A stretch of DNA of 64,000 bases from Burkholderia sp. Ac-20365 (GTDB taxonomy: Bacteria; Pseudomonadota; Gammaproteobacteria; Burkholderiales; Burkholderiaceae). Where the stretch lies: NCBI RefSeq assembly GCF_017104715.1, contig NZ_JAAGPI010000035.1, positions 1 to 64,000 of the forward strand, read 5' to 3'. The notes under the pieces are model-generated. The model was given only the letters and a program-made list of their open reading frames with translations. It was not told the DNA's origin and did no database searches. Both the position numbers and the translations under genes were made by a program. Positions 41,107 to 49,845 of the stretch are shown here, piece by piece. Within the stretch, counting starts at the first letter, position 1. Every line of letters starts with the position of its first letter.

Positions 41107-41412
41107 GTGTATCTGGATCTTTCGAGCGAAGGTGGGGCTATGGCTATTCAGACAATCAAGCGGTGGGGCAACAGTCTTGCGGTGCGTATTCCGGCAAGCC
41201 TGGCTGACGAACTTCACCTGCGCGAAGATCAGGAAGTCGACATGGTGGTGGCAGACGGTGCGCTCGTCGCGACGCCGGCCATCAGGACGTTCAATTGGGA
41301 CGAGTATCGCGAGCAACTCGCGGCGCGTCCGGAAGACGTGCATCCGACCATCGATCGTGGCGCGGCAGTGGGTTCGGAACTCGCCGACCCAACCGGCCAG
41401 GACGACTGGTAA
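41107..41412 (+). CDS. mazE: MazE-type antitoxin (AbrB/SpoVT fold)
   Basis: A DNA-binding antitoxin of 101 residues from the GTG at 41107, or 90 from the ATG at 41140. I prefer GTG because AAGGAGG ends five bases before it, while the ATG has no good ribosome site; the conserved part begins only at MAIQTIKRWGNSLAVRIPASLADEL. That swapped-hairpin AbrB domain (to about residue 55) binds the operator. The C-terminal half (TFNWDEYREQLAARPEDVHP) is the acidic tail that wraps and neutralises the toxin. The next gene, 8 bp on, is the toxin. Confidence 0.88.
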   Translation: MYLDLSSEGGAMAIQTIKRWGNSLAVRIPASLADELHLREDQEVDMVVADGALVATPAIRTFNWDEYREQLAARPEDVHPTIDRGAAVGSELADPTGQDDW

Positions 41413-41420
41413 GGAGCAAC

Positions 41421-41765
41421 ATGAAAAACGGCGTTCCCGAGATCGGCGATGTAATGTGGATCAGGCTTGAGCCCGTGGTTGGGCACGAGCAGGGCGGCAG
41501 GTATCCCCGGCCCGTGATCGTGCTCTCTCACGAAGCGCACAACGGCCCGACAAATCGCATCGTCGCCGTGCCATGCACGACCAGGATTCGCGGGCTGGCC
41601 ACGGAAATTCCCGTGTCTACGTTACCCAAACCGTGCGTCGCGCTGATCGACCAGATCACGACGCTCGACTGGGTTGCGCGGCAAGGCGAATTCAGAGAAG
41701 AGCGGATCGCCCAGCCAGAACTGGATGCGATCCGCCGCAGTTTGAAAGCATTCCTGATGATGTAA
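41421..41765 (+). CDS. mazF: MazF/PemK-type mRNA interferase toxin
   Basis: A 114-residue toxin of the MazF/PemK family, a ribosome-independent endoribonuclease that stops growth by cutting mRNA. PEIGDVMWIRLEPVVGHEQGGRYPRPVIVLS is the family N-terminal signature, with the catalytic Arg in the GRYPRPVIV region. The next conserved stretch IVAVPCTTRIRG supplies the Thr/Ser. The C terminus ends VARQGEFREERI and LKAFLMM. AAGGAGCAAC lies before the ATG. It is translated with mazE from one promoter. Confidence 0.9.
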   Translation: MKNGVPEIGDVMWIRLEPVVGHEQGGRYPRPVIVLSHEAHNGPTNRIVAVPCTTRIRGLATEIPVSTLPKPCVALIDQITTLDWVARQGEFREERIAQPELDAIRRSLKAFLMM

Positions 41766-41777
41766 GCGCTCGGCGCG

Positions 41778-42497
41778 TCAAGCGCGCTGCGCGCCGATGC
41801 ACGCCTGCAACGTCTTCCGCTGCTTGCCTTGCGCATCGAAATTTCCTTCATCGAGCCATTGCGTGAAGCCCGCGCGCAGCGCCGGCCATTCGCTATCGAT
41901 GATCGAGAACCACGCGGTGTCGCGATTTCGGCCCTTGTACGTCACGGCCTGGCGGAAGATGCCTTCGAACGTGAAGCCGAAGCGGGCCGCCGCCGCGCGC
42001 GACGGCGCGTTCAGCGAATCGCATTTCCATTCGAAACGCCGGTAGCCAAGCTCGTCGAACACGCGTTGCATCAGCAGGAAAATGCTTTCGGTCGCCATGC
42101 GCGTTTTCTGCAGCCGCTGCGAGAACACGACGAAACCGACTTCGATCACGCCGTTCGCCTTGTCGATGCGCATCAGCGAGAGCGTGCCGACGGCCTTGCC
42201 CGTCGCCAGATCGACAACGGTGTGGTGCAGCGGATCAGGCGAGGCAGCGCACGACGCGAGGAAGTCGCGATACGCATCGCGCGTTGCGAACGGGCCGACG
42301 GACAGGTACGTCCAGTCGCGGCCATCGGCCGCGGCGCTGTACGCCTCATACAGCTCGTCCGCGTGGCGCTCCACGTTCACCCGTTCCAGCCGGCAGTAGC
42401 GGCCGGTCATGGGTTGATCGCCCGGCGCCCTGGCGGGTTGCCACTGCGGCATGGGTTCGCCGATCGCCTGGCCGTATTCGTTGACTCGTTGCACCAC
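41778..42497 (-). CDS. GNAT family N-acetyltransferase (RimJ/RimL type)
   Basis: A 239-residue GNAT. RYCRLERVNVERHADELYEAYSA is the N-terminal strand and helix; GTLSLMRIDKANGVIEVGFVVFS the core sheet; RMATESIFLLMQRVFDELGYRRFEWKCDSLNAPSRAAAARFGF the acetyl-CoA half. The frame extends much further upstream (to 43823), but that part is antisense to the DUF2252 gene and has no protein character, so I start at GTG 42497, behind GGGAGAATCAC; GTG 42494 is equally possible. Acceptor unknown. It converges with mazF. Confidence 0.8.
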   Translation of the reverse strand: MVQRVNEYGQAIGEPMPQWQPARAPGDQPMTGRYCRLERVNVERHADELYEAYSAAADGRDWTYLSVGPFATRDAYRDFLASCAASPDPLHHTVVDLATGKAVGTLSLMRIDKANGVIEVGFVVFSQRLQKTRMATESIFLLMQRVFDELGYRRFEWKCDSLNAPSRAAAARFGFTFEGIFRQAVTYKGRNRDTAWFSIIDSEWPALRAGFTQWLDEGNFDAQGKQRKTLQACIGAQRA

Positions 42498-42692
42498 GTG
42501 ATTCTCCCGTCGCTCGTGCTGTTTGAAGTATGCCAAGCGGCCACGATACGGCAAACGCAGTGCAGCAGTAAGAACCAGGCGCCTGCTATTCGATGGAGCC
42601 AGCGTCGTTGGCGCATCGATAGCGAACGTTTGGAACTGAAAGGCTGTCGATACAGAATGATCCTGATCGCTCCCCATCCTTGAGAGGTTCGC

Positions 42693-43907
42693 ATGCTCGA
42701 CGTCGCCGATGAAATCGCCCGGTTCAATGCGGGCCGGGACCCCGAACGACTCGCGATGAAATACGCGCGCATGCGCACGTCGCCGTTCGTATTCCTGCGC
42801 GGAACGTGTCATCTGTTCTACAAGCGTCTGTCCAAAGGCAAGGTGCTGGACGGCTCGCCACATGCGTGGATCTGCGGCGACATGCATCTGGAAAATTTCG
42901 GCAGTTACAAAGGCGACAACCGGCTCATTTACTTCGACATCAACGACTTCGACGAGGCCTGTCTCGCGCCATGCCTGTACGAGATGATCCGTCTGCTGAC
43001 GAGCGTGCTGGTCGCGGCCGACGACCTCAAGCTGAGCCGCGCCGAGGCGCTCGCGCTGTGCCACACGGCCGTCGATGCCTACGCCGCCGCGCTGCGCTTC
43101 GGCAAGGCACGCTGGATCGAAGAGGAGACGGCGGAAGGCATGGTCGGCGAACTGTTCGCGGCGCTGCATCAACGCTCGCGTGCCGATCATCTGAACCGGC
43201 GCACCGATCTGAAGGGAAAAAAGCGCACGCTGCGCGTCGACGGCAAGAAGGCGCTGCCCGTCAACGACGACACCCGCGCGAAAGTCACTGCCTTCATGAA
43301 TGACTTCGCGAAGCACGAGCCGAATCCGCAGTTCTTCGAGATTCTCGACGTCGCGCGCCGAATCGCGGGCACGGGCAGTCTGGGCGTCGAGCGCTATGTG
43401 ATTCTCGTCGAAGGCAAGGGTTCGCCCGACGGCAACTATCTGCTCGACATGAAGCTGGCTTTGCCGTCCGCCACCGCGCCGAATGTCGACACGCCGCAGC
43501 CGAAGTGGAGCAGCGAGGCCGCGCGCGTCGTCGAAATCCAGCGGCGCAACCAGGTCGTGTCGCAAGCTTTCCTGCATGCCGTCGACTTCGAAAAGCGCCC
43601 GTTCGTGCTGCGCGGCCTGCAGCCGTCCGAAGACCGTGTCGCGCTTGAAAACTGGAACGGCAAGCTGCCGAGGCTGGAATCCGTCGTGCGCAATATGGCC
43701 GAACTGATCGCGTGGGCGCACTTTCGCAGCAGCGGCCGGCAAAAATCCGCCATCGCCGACGATCTGATCGCCTTCGGCGAAGACACCAAATGGCAATTGC
43801 CCTTGATCGAACTCGCGACGCAATGCGAAGCGCAGGTCACGAGCGACTGGAAAGCGTACAGCGAAGCATTCGATCGCGGCGCTTTCAAGCTGAAAACGAA
43901 GGCGTGA
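42693..43907 (+). CDS. DUF2252 family protein (kinase-like fold)
   Basis: A 404-residue DUF2252 protein. Family hallmarks are YARMRTSPFVFLRGTCHLFYKRL, WICGDMHLENFGSYKGDNRLIYFDINDFDEACLAPCLYEMIRLLTS and the late FVLRGLQPSEDRV. The GDMHLENFG and FDINDFDEA motifs resemble the catalytic loop and DFG-like metal motif of aminoglycoside phosphotransferases and suggest an ATP-binding enzyme. No substrate is known. The start has GAGGTTCGC before ATG. It is divergent from the GNAT gene and is not evidently in an operon. Confidence 0.88.
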   Translation: MLDVADEIARFNAGRDPERLAMKYARMRTSPFVFLRGTCHLFYKRLSKGKVLDGSPHAWICGDMHLENFGSYKGDNRLIYFDINDFDEACLAPCLYEMIRLLTSVLVAADDLKLSRAEALALCHTAVDAYAAALRFGKARWIEEETAEGMVGELFAALHQRSRADHLNRRTDLKGKKRTLRVDGKKALPVNDDTRAKVTAFMNDFAKHEPNPQFFEILDVARRIAGTGSLGVERYVILVEGKGSPDGNYLLDMKLALPSATAPNVDTPQPKWSSEAARVVEIQRRNQVVSQAFLHAVDFEKRPFVLRGLQPSEDRVALENWNGKLPRLESVVRNMAELIAWAHFRSSGRQKSAIADDLIAFGEDTKWQLPLIELATQCEAQVTSDWKAYSEAFDRGAFKLKTKA

Positions 43908-44155
43908 GGATCCGGAGTCGAACGTGCGCCAGCAAACGTTCGAAAGATCCGAATATGTTGACGGGCTTTACGGCGACGCCCCAGATGTGTAAATCTGACG
44001 TTGGCGTCGTGGTCAAAAGTGCGTCGTGTTTTCGGGCTTCATTCGCTCTGCAAGTCCTGAACCACGCCAATACCCGACGCCGTGAACGGGCGCGTCGCCC
44101 GTGAGGCATGAACAATGCCTGTGAACGAGTCACTTCCACGACAGGAGACGGCACT

Positions 44156-44482
44156 ATGGAAATCGAAGCGACCGCATGGTTCCCGCTGGACGACTATGCG
44201 CCCGTGAGAGACGGGTGGTACGAAGTCCAGCTGGTGAGCGGAGACACGGCATTTGCCAAATTCATCGAAGGCGGATGGACCGAAAAGCCGCTCCTCGTGT
44301 TCACCCACTGGCGCGGACTGAGCGAAGATCCCGCCCGCGTGGACGAACCGGAAACCATCGACGCCGAAGCCACCGCGGCCGAGGGCGTACGCGCTGCATG
44401 GAACGCCTTCTTCCCGGGCGCGAACGGTGAAGCGCACAAACCGCTCGACGCCACGCACGGCAAACCGCCGACGACGCACTGA
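44156..44482 (+). CDS. Conserved hypothetical protein
   Basis: A 108-residue acidic protein with no export signal. The N-terminal half is WFPLDDYAPVRDGWYEVQLVSGDTAFAKFIEGGWTEKPLLVFTHWRG, rich in aromatic residues and predicted beta strands. The C-terminal part is Ala/Glu-rich and ends with PTTH. I do not recognise the family. CAGGAGACGGCACT gives a good ribosome site. It is followed by a clear intrinsic terminator, which supports it as a monocistronic real gene. Confidence 0.72.
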   Translation: MEIEATAWFPLDDYAPVRDGWYEVQLVSGDTAFAKFIEGGWTEKPLLVFTHWRGLSEDPARVDEPETIDAEATAAEGVRAAWNAFFPGANGEAHKPLDATHGKPPTTH

Positions 44483-44505
44483 ATTCCTATCCATGCGGAT
44501 CTGCG

Positions 44506-44533
44506 GGCGGCGCATCGGCGCCGCCGTTTTTTT
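44506..44533 (+). terminator. Rho-independent terminator
   Basis: GGCGGCGC at 44506-44513 pairs perfectly with GCGCCGCC at 44518-44525 around an ATCG loop, followed by seven Ts at 44527-44533. It ends the transcript of the gene at 44156. It is the best-formed intrinsic terminator seen on the plus strand. Confidence 0.9.
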
Positions 44534-44586
44534 GTGCAGCGTGTTTGCGTCGCGGCACGCAATCTTCGCGTTTCACCAGCCTTCGC

Positions 44587-44592
44587 TAGAAT
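44587..44592 (+). promoter_or_regulatory. Candidate -10 box of the flavin reductase gene
   Basis: TAGAAT in the context TCGCTAGAATGCAGCG, 29 bp before the flavin reductase start. It shares the extended CTAGAATGC motif with the boxes at 3537 and 5277. Confidence 0.45.
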
Positions 44593-44620
44593 GCAGCGAT
44601 CGATATCGCGAAGGTCTCAC

Positions 44621-45205
44621 ATGCAATCATTCCGGCAACCCGTCGATCTGTCGCGCGCCACGCGCCTTCTGAACCATGGTCCCGTCACGCTGGTCACGAG
44701 CGCGCACGACGGGCGCTCGAACGTGATGGCGGCTTCATGGGCGATGCCGCTGGACTTCGTGCCACCCAAACTCGTCGTCGTGATCGACGCGAAGACATTG
44801 ACGCGCCAACTCGTCGAAGCAAGCGGCGTGTTCGGCCTGCAATTGCCCACACGCGGCTTCGCCCGCCACACGCTCGCGGTTGGTTCGAACGCGGGTGTCG
44901 AAATCGACAAATTCGCCGCGCTCGAACTCAAGACGTTTCCCGCCGAAAAAATCGACGTGCCGATGCTGGAAGGCTGCGTCGCCTGGTTCGAATGCAAGGT
45001 GATTCCCGACGACGCGCAGCGGCACGATCTGATCCTCGCCGAAGTGGTCGCGTGCTACGCGGACAGCCGCGTCTATTCGGAGAACCGCTGGCATTTCGGC
45101 GACGACCACGACATGCGCACCTGTCATTACGTCGCAGGCGGCACGTTCTTCGAAACCGGCGACACGTTTGAAGTGGAAGCTGCGCCGCTCAACGACAAGC
45201 GCTGA
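44621..45205 (+). CDS. Flavin reductase family protein (flavoredoxin-like)
   Basis: A 194-residue FMN-binding split-barrel protein of the flavin reductase family. PVTLVTSAHDGRSNVMAASWAMPLDFVPPKLVVVID is the FMN-binding opening; FGLQLPTRGFARHTLAVG and AWFECKVIPD are typical. It ends with a longer C-terminal HFGDDHDMRTCHYVAGG motif of the flavoredoxin-like branch. It would pass electrons from NAD(P)H or a thiol/ferredoxin to flavin or a partner monooxygenase. The start at MQSFRQP follows AAGG. It converges with the AraC gene. Confidence 0.87.
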   Translation: MQSFRQPVDLSRATRLLNHGPVTLVTSAHDGRSNVMAASWAMPLDFVPPKLVVVIDAKTLTRQLVEASGVFGLQLPTRGFARHTLAVGSNAGVEIDKFAALELKTFPAEKIDVPMLEGCVAWFECKVIPDDAQRHDLILAEVVACYADSRVYSENRWHFGDDHDMRTCHYVAGGTFFETGDTFEVEAAPLNDKR

Positions 45206-45222
45206 ACCGACGCAACGCGTGC

Positions 45223-46068
45223 TCAAGCCTGCAGCGGCACCCAGATTTCGACGCCGCCCATGCCTGTAACGGGATTGAACTGCTCGCTGTAGCGCTCGAA
45301 GTTCGGCGCATCGGCGGGCGTGTGGCCGGACTCGGGCAGCCACTTGTTCCAGATCGTGTTGCACGTGCGGCGGATCGTCGAAATATGCTCGCGATGCGTG
45401 AACACCGCATAGCGCTGCGCACCGATGCGCACGCGGCTCAGTCCGTCTGGCAAGGCCGAGAAGTCGGCGACTTCCACGCCGCATAGGTAGTCGAAATTGC
45501 CTGAATCGTCGGCGTTGTAGCAGACGCCGTAGGCGACGTTGCCGACCTGTCCGGGCACCTTGCCGAAGATCGTGTTGAAGCGCTGCCATTGCGCGGGAAT
45601 GGCCGAGCTGCTTTCGCAGTTGTAGCGCTCGCTCGATCCGGCGACGAGCAACGGCTCACCGTCGACGAAACGCGGCGGCTCGAGATTGGTGAGAAGAGAT
45701 TCATCCATTTTGATCGGCTCCACGAGTGCGATGTTGTCGAGATGACCTTGCGCGCGCAACGCGTCGGGCGTGAGCCCGAACTGCTCGCGAAACGCGCGCG
45801 TGAATGCCTCGTGAGAGCCGTATCCTGCATCGACAGCGACGGCGAGAATATCGGGCGCGCCGCGTGACAGAAGCCGCGCCGCTTCCGTCAGGCGGCGCGC
45901 ACGCACGTAGCGCATCACCGCGTAACCTGTCGCGGCTTCGAATGCGCGCGACAGATGAAAGCGCGACACGCAACCGCAACTGGCGATATCGTCGAGCGAC
46001 AATTCGTCGTGAAAGTGGCTTTCGATAAACCACAACGCCTTGCCGGCAGGGTTTCCAACTGGGTTCAT
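45223..46068 (-). CDS. AraC-family regulator with GyrI-like effector domain
   Basis: A 281-residue regulator. The N-terminal 105 residues are the AraC HTH pair (ELSLDDIASCGCVSRFHLSRAFEAATGYAVMRYVRARRL and ILAVAVDAGYGSHEAFTRAFREQFGLTPDALR). The remainder is a GyrI/SHV-type effector-binding domain, as in Rob and EcpR-type regulators (RFVDGEPLLVAGSSERY, GMGGVEIWVPLQA). It likely responds to a toxic organic cation or drug. The DHA2 exporter gene lies directly upstream on the same strand, 75 bp away, which suits a drug-efflux control role. Confidence 0.87.
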   Translation of the reverse strand: MNPVGNPAGKALWFIESHFHDELSLDDIASCGCVSRFHLSRAFEAATGYAVMRYVRARRLTEAARLLSRGAPDILAVAVDAGYGSHEAFTRAFREQFGLTPDALRAQGHLDNIALVEPIKMDESLLTNLEPPRFVDGEPLLVAGSSERYNCESSSAIPAQWQRFNTIFGKVPGQVGNVAYGVCYNADDSGNFDYLCGVEVADFSALPDGLSRVRIGAQRYAVFTHREHISTIRRTCNTIWNKWLPESGHTPADAPNFERYSEQFNPVTGMGGVEIWVPLQA

Positions 46069-46143
46069 ACGGACTCTCGTTTCGGCATGAACCCAGCATA
46101 TCGAGCGAAGCATTGGCTCATTTGATCGCGCTTGCGGTCCTGC

Positions 46144-47625
46144 TCATGGCGATTGCTCCATCGACTGCTTCAACGCATCGTCGTCGTCGCGCTCGCGCTC
46201 GCGCTCGCGCTGCGTAGCTTGCGAGCCGGGCCGCAACAATGCGCCGCCAACTGCTGCGGCCAGCGCCGCAAAGATCGCGCCGAACAGAAACGCAACGTGA
46301 TAACCGCTAGCGAGCGCAGCGGGCGTATCGGCGAGTTGCGCACCGCCGCTCGCCGACCGCGCGGCCGCGAGGCTCGCCAGCACCGCGAGCCCCAATGCGC
46401 CGCCCATCATGAATGCCGTGTTGACGATGCCCGACGCAAGGCCCGAATCCGACGGGTCGACATCGCTCATCGCAGCGAGCAGCATCGGATTGAACGCGAC
46501 GCCCGCGCCGATGCCGAGCAACACCATGCCGGGCAGCACATCGGCGACGAAGTGTCCGTCGACGGGCGCACGCGCGAACAGCAGCAAGCCGAGCGCCGCG
46601 AGAAACAGGCCAACCGCGAGCGGCTTACGGATGCCGAAGCGCATCACCATCCGCGCGGACAATCCGAGCGAGAAAAAGCCCATGATCAGGTTGGCGGGCA
46701 AGAACGCGAGGCCGACCTGAAGCGGTGCGTAGCCGAGCACGCGTTGCAGATACAGCGCGGAGATGAAGAACCACGCGAACATCGCAGCCGCCCACAACAC
46801 GCCGACCACGTTGGCCGTCGCGACGTTGCGCAGCGTGAACAGTTTGAGCGGCATCAGCGGATGCGCGACGCGTGCTTCGATGACAAGGAACGCGCCGAGC
46901 AGCACGAGCGCGACGACGATCAGTCCGATGGTTTGCGCGGACAGCCAGCCCGCCTCGTTGCCGTTGACGATCGCATAGACAGCGAGCATCAACGACGCCG
47001 TGACAGTCGTCGCACCGGCGACGTCGAGCCGCTCGCCATGCGCGTGTCCACGGCCTGCCGGCAGCAGCGCCAGGCACGCTACATACACGGCAATGCCGAT
47101 AGGCAAATTGACGAGAAAGATCCAGTGCCAGCTCAGCAGATTGGTCAACAGCCCGCCGAGCAACACGCCGATGCTGCCTCCGCCCGCGCACACGAATCCA
47201 TACACGCCCATCGCTTTGGCGCGCTCGCCTTCTTCGGTGAACAGATTCATGATCAACGACAGCGAAACGGCCGATACGACCGCACCGCCCAATCCTTGAA
47301 TGGCGCGCGCGCAGACCAGCATGACCTGCGAGTTCGCGAGCCCGCACGCGAGCGACGCGAGCGTGAACAGCGTAATCCCGGCGAGAAACAGCTTGCGATG
47401 CCCGTACAGGTCGCCGAGCCTTCCGCCGAGCAGCAAAAAGCCGCCGAAGGTCAGCATGTAAGCGTTGACAACCCACACCAGCGCGGTTTCCGAAAAACCC
47501 AGGTCAGCCGCGATGGACGGCAGTGCGACGTTGACGATCGTCGTATCGAGCACGATCATCAGCACGCCCATGCATAGCACGATCAGTGCAAGCCAGCGTT
47601 TATTGCCTTCGATGTTATGCGTCAT
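46144..47625 (-). CDS. DHA2-family MFS drug exporter (14 TM)
   Basis: A 493-residue inner-membrane proton antiporter with 14 predicted helices. LDTTIVNVALPSIAADLGF is the DHA2 motif in helix 1, GGRLGDLYGHRKLFLAG is the MFS loop 2-3 motif and ARAIQGLGGAVVSAV is motif B-like. It resembles EmrB/QacA drug exporters; no EmrA-type adaptor is next to it. The last 20 residues are charged and carry RERERERD, encoded by a GCGCTC tandem repeat (about 46186-46212). The AraC regulator is next downstream. Confidence 0.9.
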   Translation of the reverse strand: MTHNIEGNKRWLALIVLCMGVLMIVLDTTIVNVALPSIAADLGFSETALVWVVNAYMLTFGGFLLLGGRLGDLYGHRKLFLAGITLFTLASLACGLANSQVMLVCARAIQGLGGAVVSAVSLSLIMNLFTEEGERAKAMGVYGFVCAGGGSIGVLLGGLLTNLLSWHWIFLVNLPIGIAVYVACLALLPAGRGHAHGERLDVAGATTVTASLMLAVYAIVNGNEAGWLSAQTIGLIVVALVLLGAFLVIEARVAHPLMPLKLFTLRNVATANVVGVLWAAAMFAWFFISALYLQRVLGYAPLQVGLAFLPANLIMGFFSLGLSARMVMRFGIRKPLAVGLFLAALGLLLFARAPVDGHFVADVLPGMVLLGIGAGVAFNPMLLAAMSDVDPSDSGLASGIVNTAFMMGGALGLAVLASLAAARSASGGAQLADTPAALASGYHVAFLFGAIFAALAAAVGGALLRPGSQATQRERERERDDDDALKQSMEQSP

Positions 47626-47759
47626 GCGCGCGATTCCTCCATGGCTGTCGATGCGCTTTCAGTCTAGCCAGCGTTCGCGCCTGACCGCAACCGGAAAACC
47701 GCTGCCCGCGCACCGCACTTATGGATACGACGATCGAAGGGCGGAAAAATCGACGGCGC

Positions 47760-48431
47760 TCAGCTCAATAGTTCGTACTTGCCGCCGCGTTCGAGCGCGC
47801 GCTGATACGCGGGCCGGGCATGAATCGTGTCGAGAAAGCGCGCGATGGACGGATATTTCGCATCGCGGTTGCCGCGCGCGGTTGCGGCTTCGAGCGGAAA
47901 GCTCATCTGGATATCGGCGGCTGTGAACGCGTTGCCTGCAAACCAGCCAGTTTCGCGCAGCGAATCTTCGATATAGCCCATATGCAGCGCGATTTGCGGA
48001 TCAACGAAACCCGATTGCAACGTCGACGCGATTTTCTTTGCAATAGGCTTCGCGAAGAACGGCATCGGCGCGCTGCCGATACGCATCGCGACCAGTTTCA
48101 GCAACAGCGGCGGCATCGCCGAGCCTTCCGCGTAGTGCATCCAGTATCGGAATTTCCGTCGCTCGGGCGTACCCGCAGCGGGCTCGAAGCGCCCTTGCCC
48201 GTAGCGTTCGAGCAGATACTCGATGATCGCGCCGGATTCGGCAACCGTCACATCGGCATCCGTGATGACGGGCGATTTGCCGAGCGGATGCACGGCGCGC
48301 AGTTCGGGCGGCGCGAGCATCGTCTTCGGATCGCGCTGATAACGCTTGATCTCGTACGGCACGCCGAGTTCTTCGAGCAGCCACAGCACGCGCTGCGAGC
48401 GGGAGTTGTTCAGGTGATGGACGATGAGCAT
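47760..48431 (-). CDS. Glutathione S-transferase
   Basis: A 223-residue cytosolic GST. The thioredoxin-like N-terminal domain starts MLIVHHLNNSRSQRVLWLLEELGVPYEIKRYQRDP, with a Ser/Asn pair as possible catalytic residues and the LGKSPVITDADVTVAESGAIIEYLL cis-Pro and glutathione motif. The all-helical C-terminal domain follows (GWFAGNAFTAADIQMSFPLEAA). It resembles the YfcG/YghU-unrelated Burkholderia GST type. It follows the aromatic-CoA operon by about 100 bp and might belong to it, but that link is positional. The start is at M of MLIVHH. Confidence 0.88.
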   Translation of the reverse strand: MLIVHHLNNSRSQRVLWLLEELGVPYEIKRYQRDPKTMLAPPELRAVHPLGKSPVITDADVTVAESGAIIEYLLERYGQGRFEPAAGTPERRKFRYWMHYAEGSAMPPLLLKLVAMRIGSAPMPFFAKPIAKKIASTLQSGFVDPQIALHMGYIEDSLRETGWFAGNAFTAADIQMSFPLEAATARGNRDAKYPSIARFLDTIHARPAYQRALERGGKYELLS

Positions 48432-48537
48432 GAGCGGGCGGCGAAAACGCGCTGTGAGGCCGGACGTCGGCGGAGCGGACATCATACGAGGCCGCGCGAG
48501 AGGGCGGCCTCTATTCGTTACGTTGCGCGAGCAACCA

Positions 48538-49761
48538 TCATGCAGACCACTTTTTGCCCATCAATTCGTTCGACGGCAACTTCTCGTCGAGCAACTTGCG
48601 TGCGCTCTCGATGCCCGCGACAGGCAAGCCCTTCGGATCGAGCAAGCCTACCTGCACGAGCACGGAAGCCTGATCCCAATAGATATGCTCGTTATACAGC
48701 TTGTCGCCGCGGAAGCAGACAACCGCCAGCATCGGCACCTCGAAGTACTTGCCCGTCGGCGCGACGCCCGGCAGCAGCCAGTCGATCTCGCAGCTATGCG
48801 TGCAAGCAAAGATGAATTCATCGACGATGCGATCGGAGCCGATGGTCCGCGAAATCGGGATCAGCTTCGTGTCCGGCGGATTCGAATTGACGAAGTGATT
48901 CGTATAGAAGCGCTTGAGATTGTCATAGCCGACACCGCCTGTCATGGTCGGAACGTGGTTGACGTAGGGTTGCGCGACCATCGTCGGCATCACGGCTTCG
49001 ACGTCGCGCGTGGCGAACTCGAAATAGCAGTGCTGTTCCCACAATGTGTTCAGATCGTAGATCGGACCAAGCACCTTGCGCAGCAGCGATAGCGTGCGCG
49101 AATACGCCATCATCGCAGCGGGCTTGTCGTACTGCGGGCGTGACGACGATGCGAACGCGTGATCGCAACCCGCATACACGTACTGCTCGATGTTGCCATG
49201 CGCGCGAAATGCTTGAGCGATCTGCTCGCGAACAGGTGCCGGGCAGTACGCGTCGTTTTCGGCGAAGTGGAAAACCATCGGGCAGCGGATGTTCTTTACT
49301 TCGTCCAGATACGCTTCGAGGCCGACGCCGTAATAGCTCACCGCGCAATCCACGTCCGTTCGCGCAGCCGCAAGCAATGCGAGCTTGCCGCCAAGGCAAT
49401 AGCCGATCGTGCCGATCTTGCCTTGCTGTTCAGGCAATGCGCGCAAGGCATCGAACGTCGCGGCGATATCCTGCACGCCGAGATCGATATCGAACTTTGC
49501 GTGGAAGTCGAGCGCACGCGTCATGTCGTCGCCGTCGTAACCGAGCACGACATTCGGCTGCATGCGCCAGAACAGATCGGGCACGAGCACGACATAGCCT
49601 TCTTCGGCGTAGCGGTCGGCCGTCTGCTTCAGATAGTCGTTGATGCCGAAGATTTCTTGCAGCAATACGAGGCCCGGACCGGAGCCTTGCGCGGGACGCG
49701 CCATGTATGCGTTGAAACGGCCGCCATCGCGAGCGGCGACTTCGATAAAGGAACCGGCCAT
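48538..49761 (-). CDS. Dienelactone hydrolase fused to SnoaL-like domain
   Basis: A 407-residue two-domain protein. Residues 1-235 are a dienelactone hydrolase (alpha/beta hydrolase) with the Cys nucleophile in GYCLGG (Cys122), Asp170 (ENDAYCP) and His201 (CDHAF). Residues about 240-400 are a SnoaL/ester-cyclase-like NTF2 fold (WEQHCYFEFATRDVEAVMPTMV, HVPTMTGGVGYDNLKRFY, SRTIGSDRIVDEF). Such fusions are uncommon. It is the last gene of the aromatic-CoA operon, 84 bp from the ligase. It could open a lactone made late in the pathway. The start is MAGSFIEV. Confidence 0.85.
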   Translation of the reverse strand: MAGSFIEVAARDGGRFNAYMARPAQGSGPGLVLLQEIFGINDYLKQTADRYAEEGYVVLVPDLFWRMQPNVVLGYDGDDMTRALDFHAKFDIDLGVQDIAATFDALRALPEQQGKIGTIGYCLGGKLALLAAARTDVDCAVSYYGVGLEAYLDEVKNIRCPMVFHFAENDAYCPAPVREQIAQAFRAHGNIEQYVYAGCDHAFASSSRPQYDKPAAMMAYSRTLSLLRKVLGPIYDLNTLWEQHCYFEFATRDVEAVMPTMVAQPYVNHVPTMTGGVGYDNLKRFYTNHFVNSNPPDTKLIPISRTIGSDRIVDEFIFACTHSCEIDWLLPGVAPTGKYFEVPMLAVVCFRGDKLYNEHIYWDQASVLVQVGLLDPKGLPVAGIESARKLLDEKLPSNELMGKKWSA

Positions 49762-49845
49762 CAAATTGCTCCTCGATTGTGGGAAGACGGGACTGCGCGC
49801 GTCGCCGCTTTTATCGTCCACCACGATCGAATGAAGCGTGTGGCG

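Noticed and set aside
41778..43823. A 681-codon minus-strand frame
   Set aside because: Only the C-terminal 239 residues form a GNAT protein. The rest is antisense to the DUF2252 gene and has low-complexity composition.
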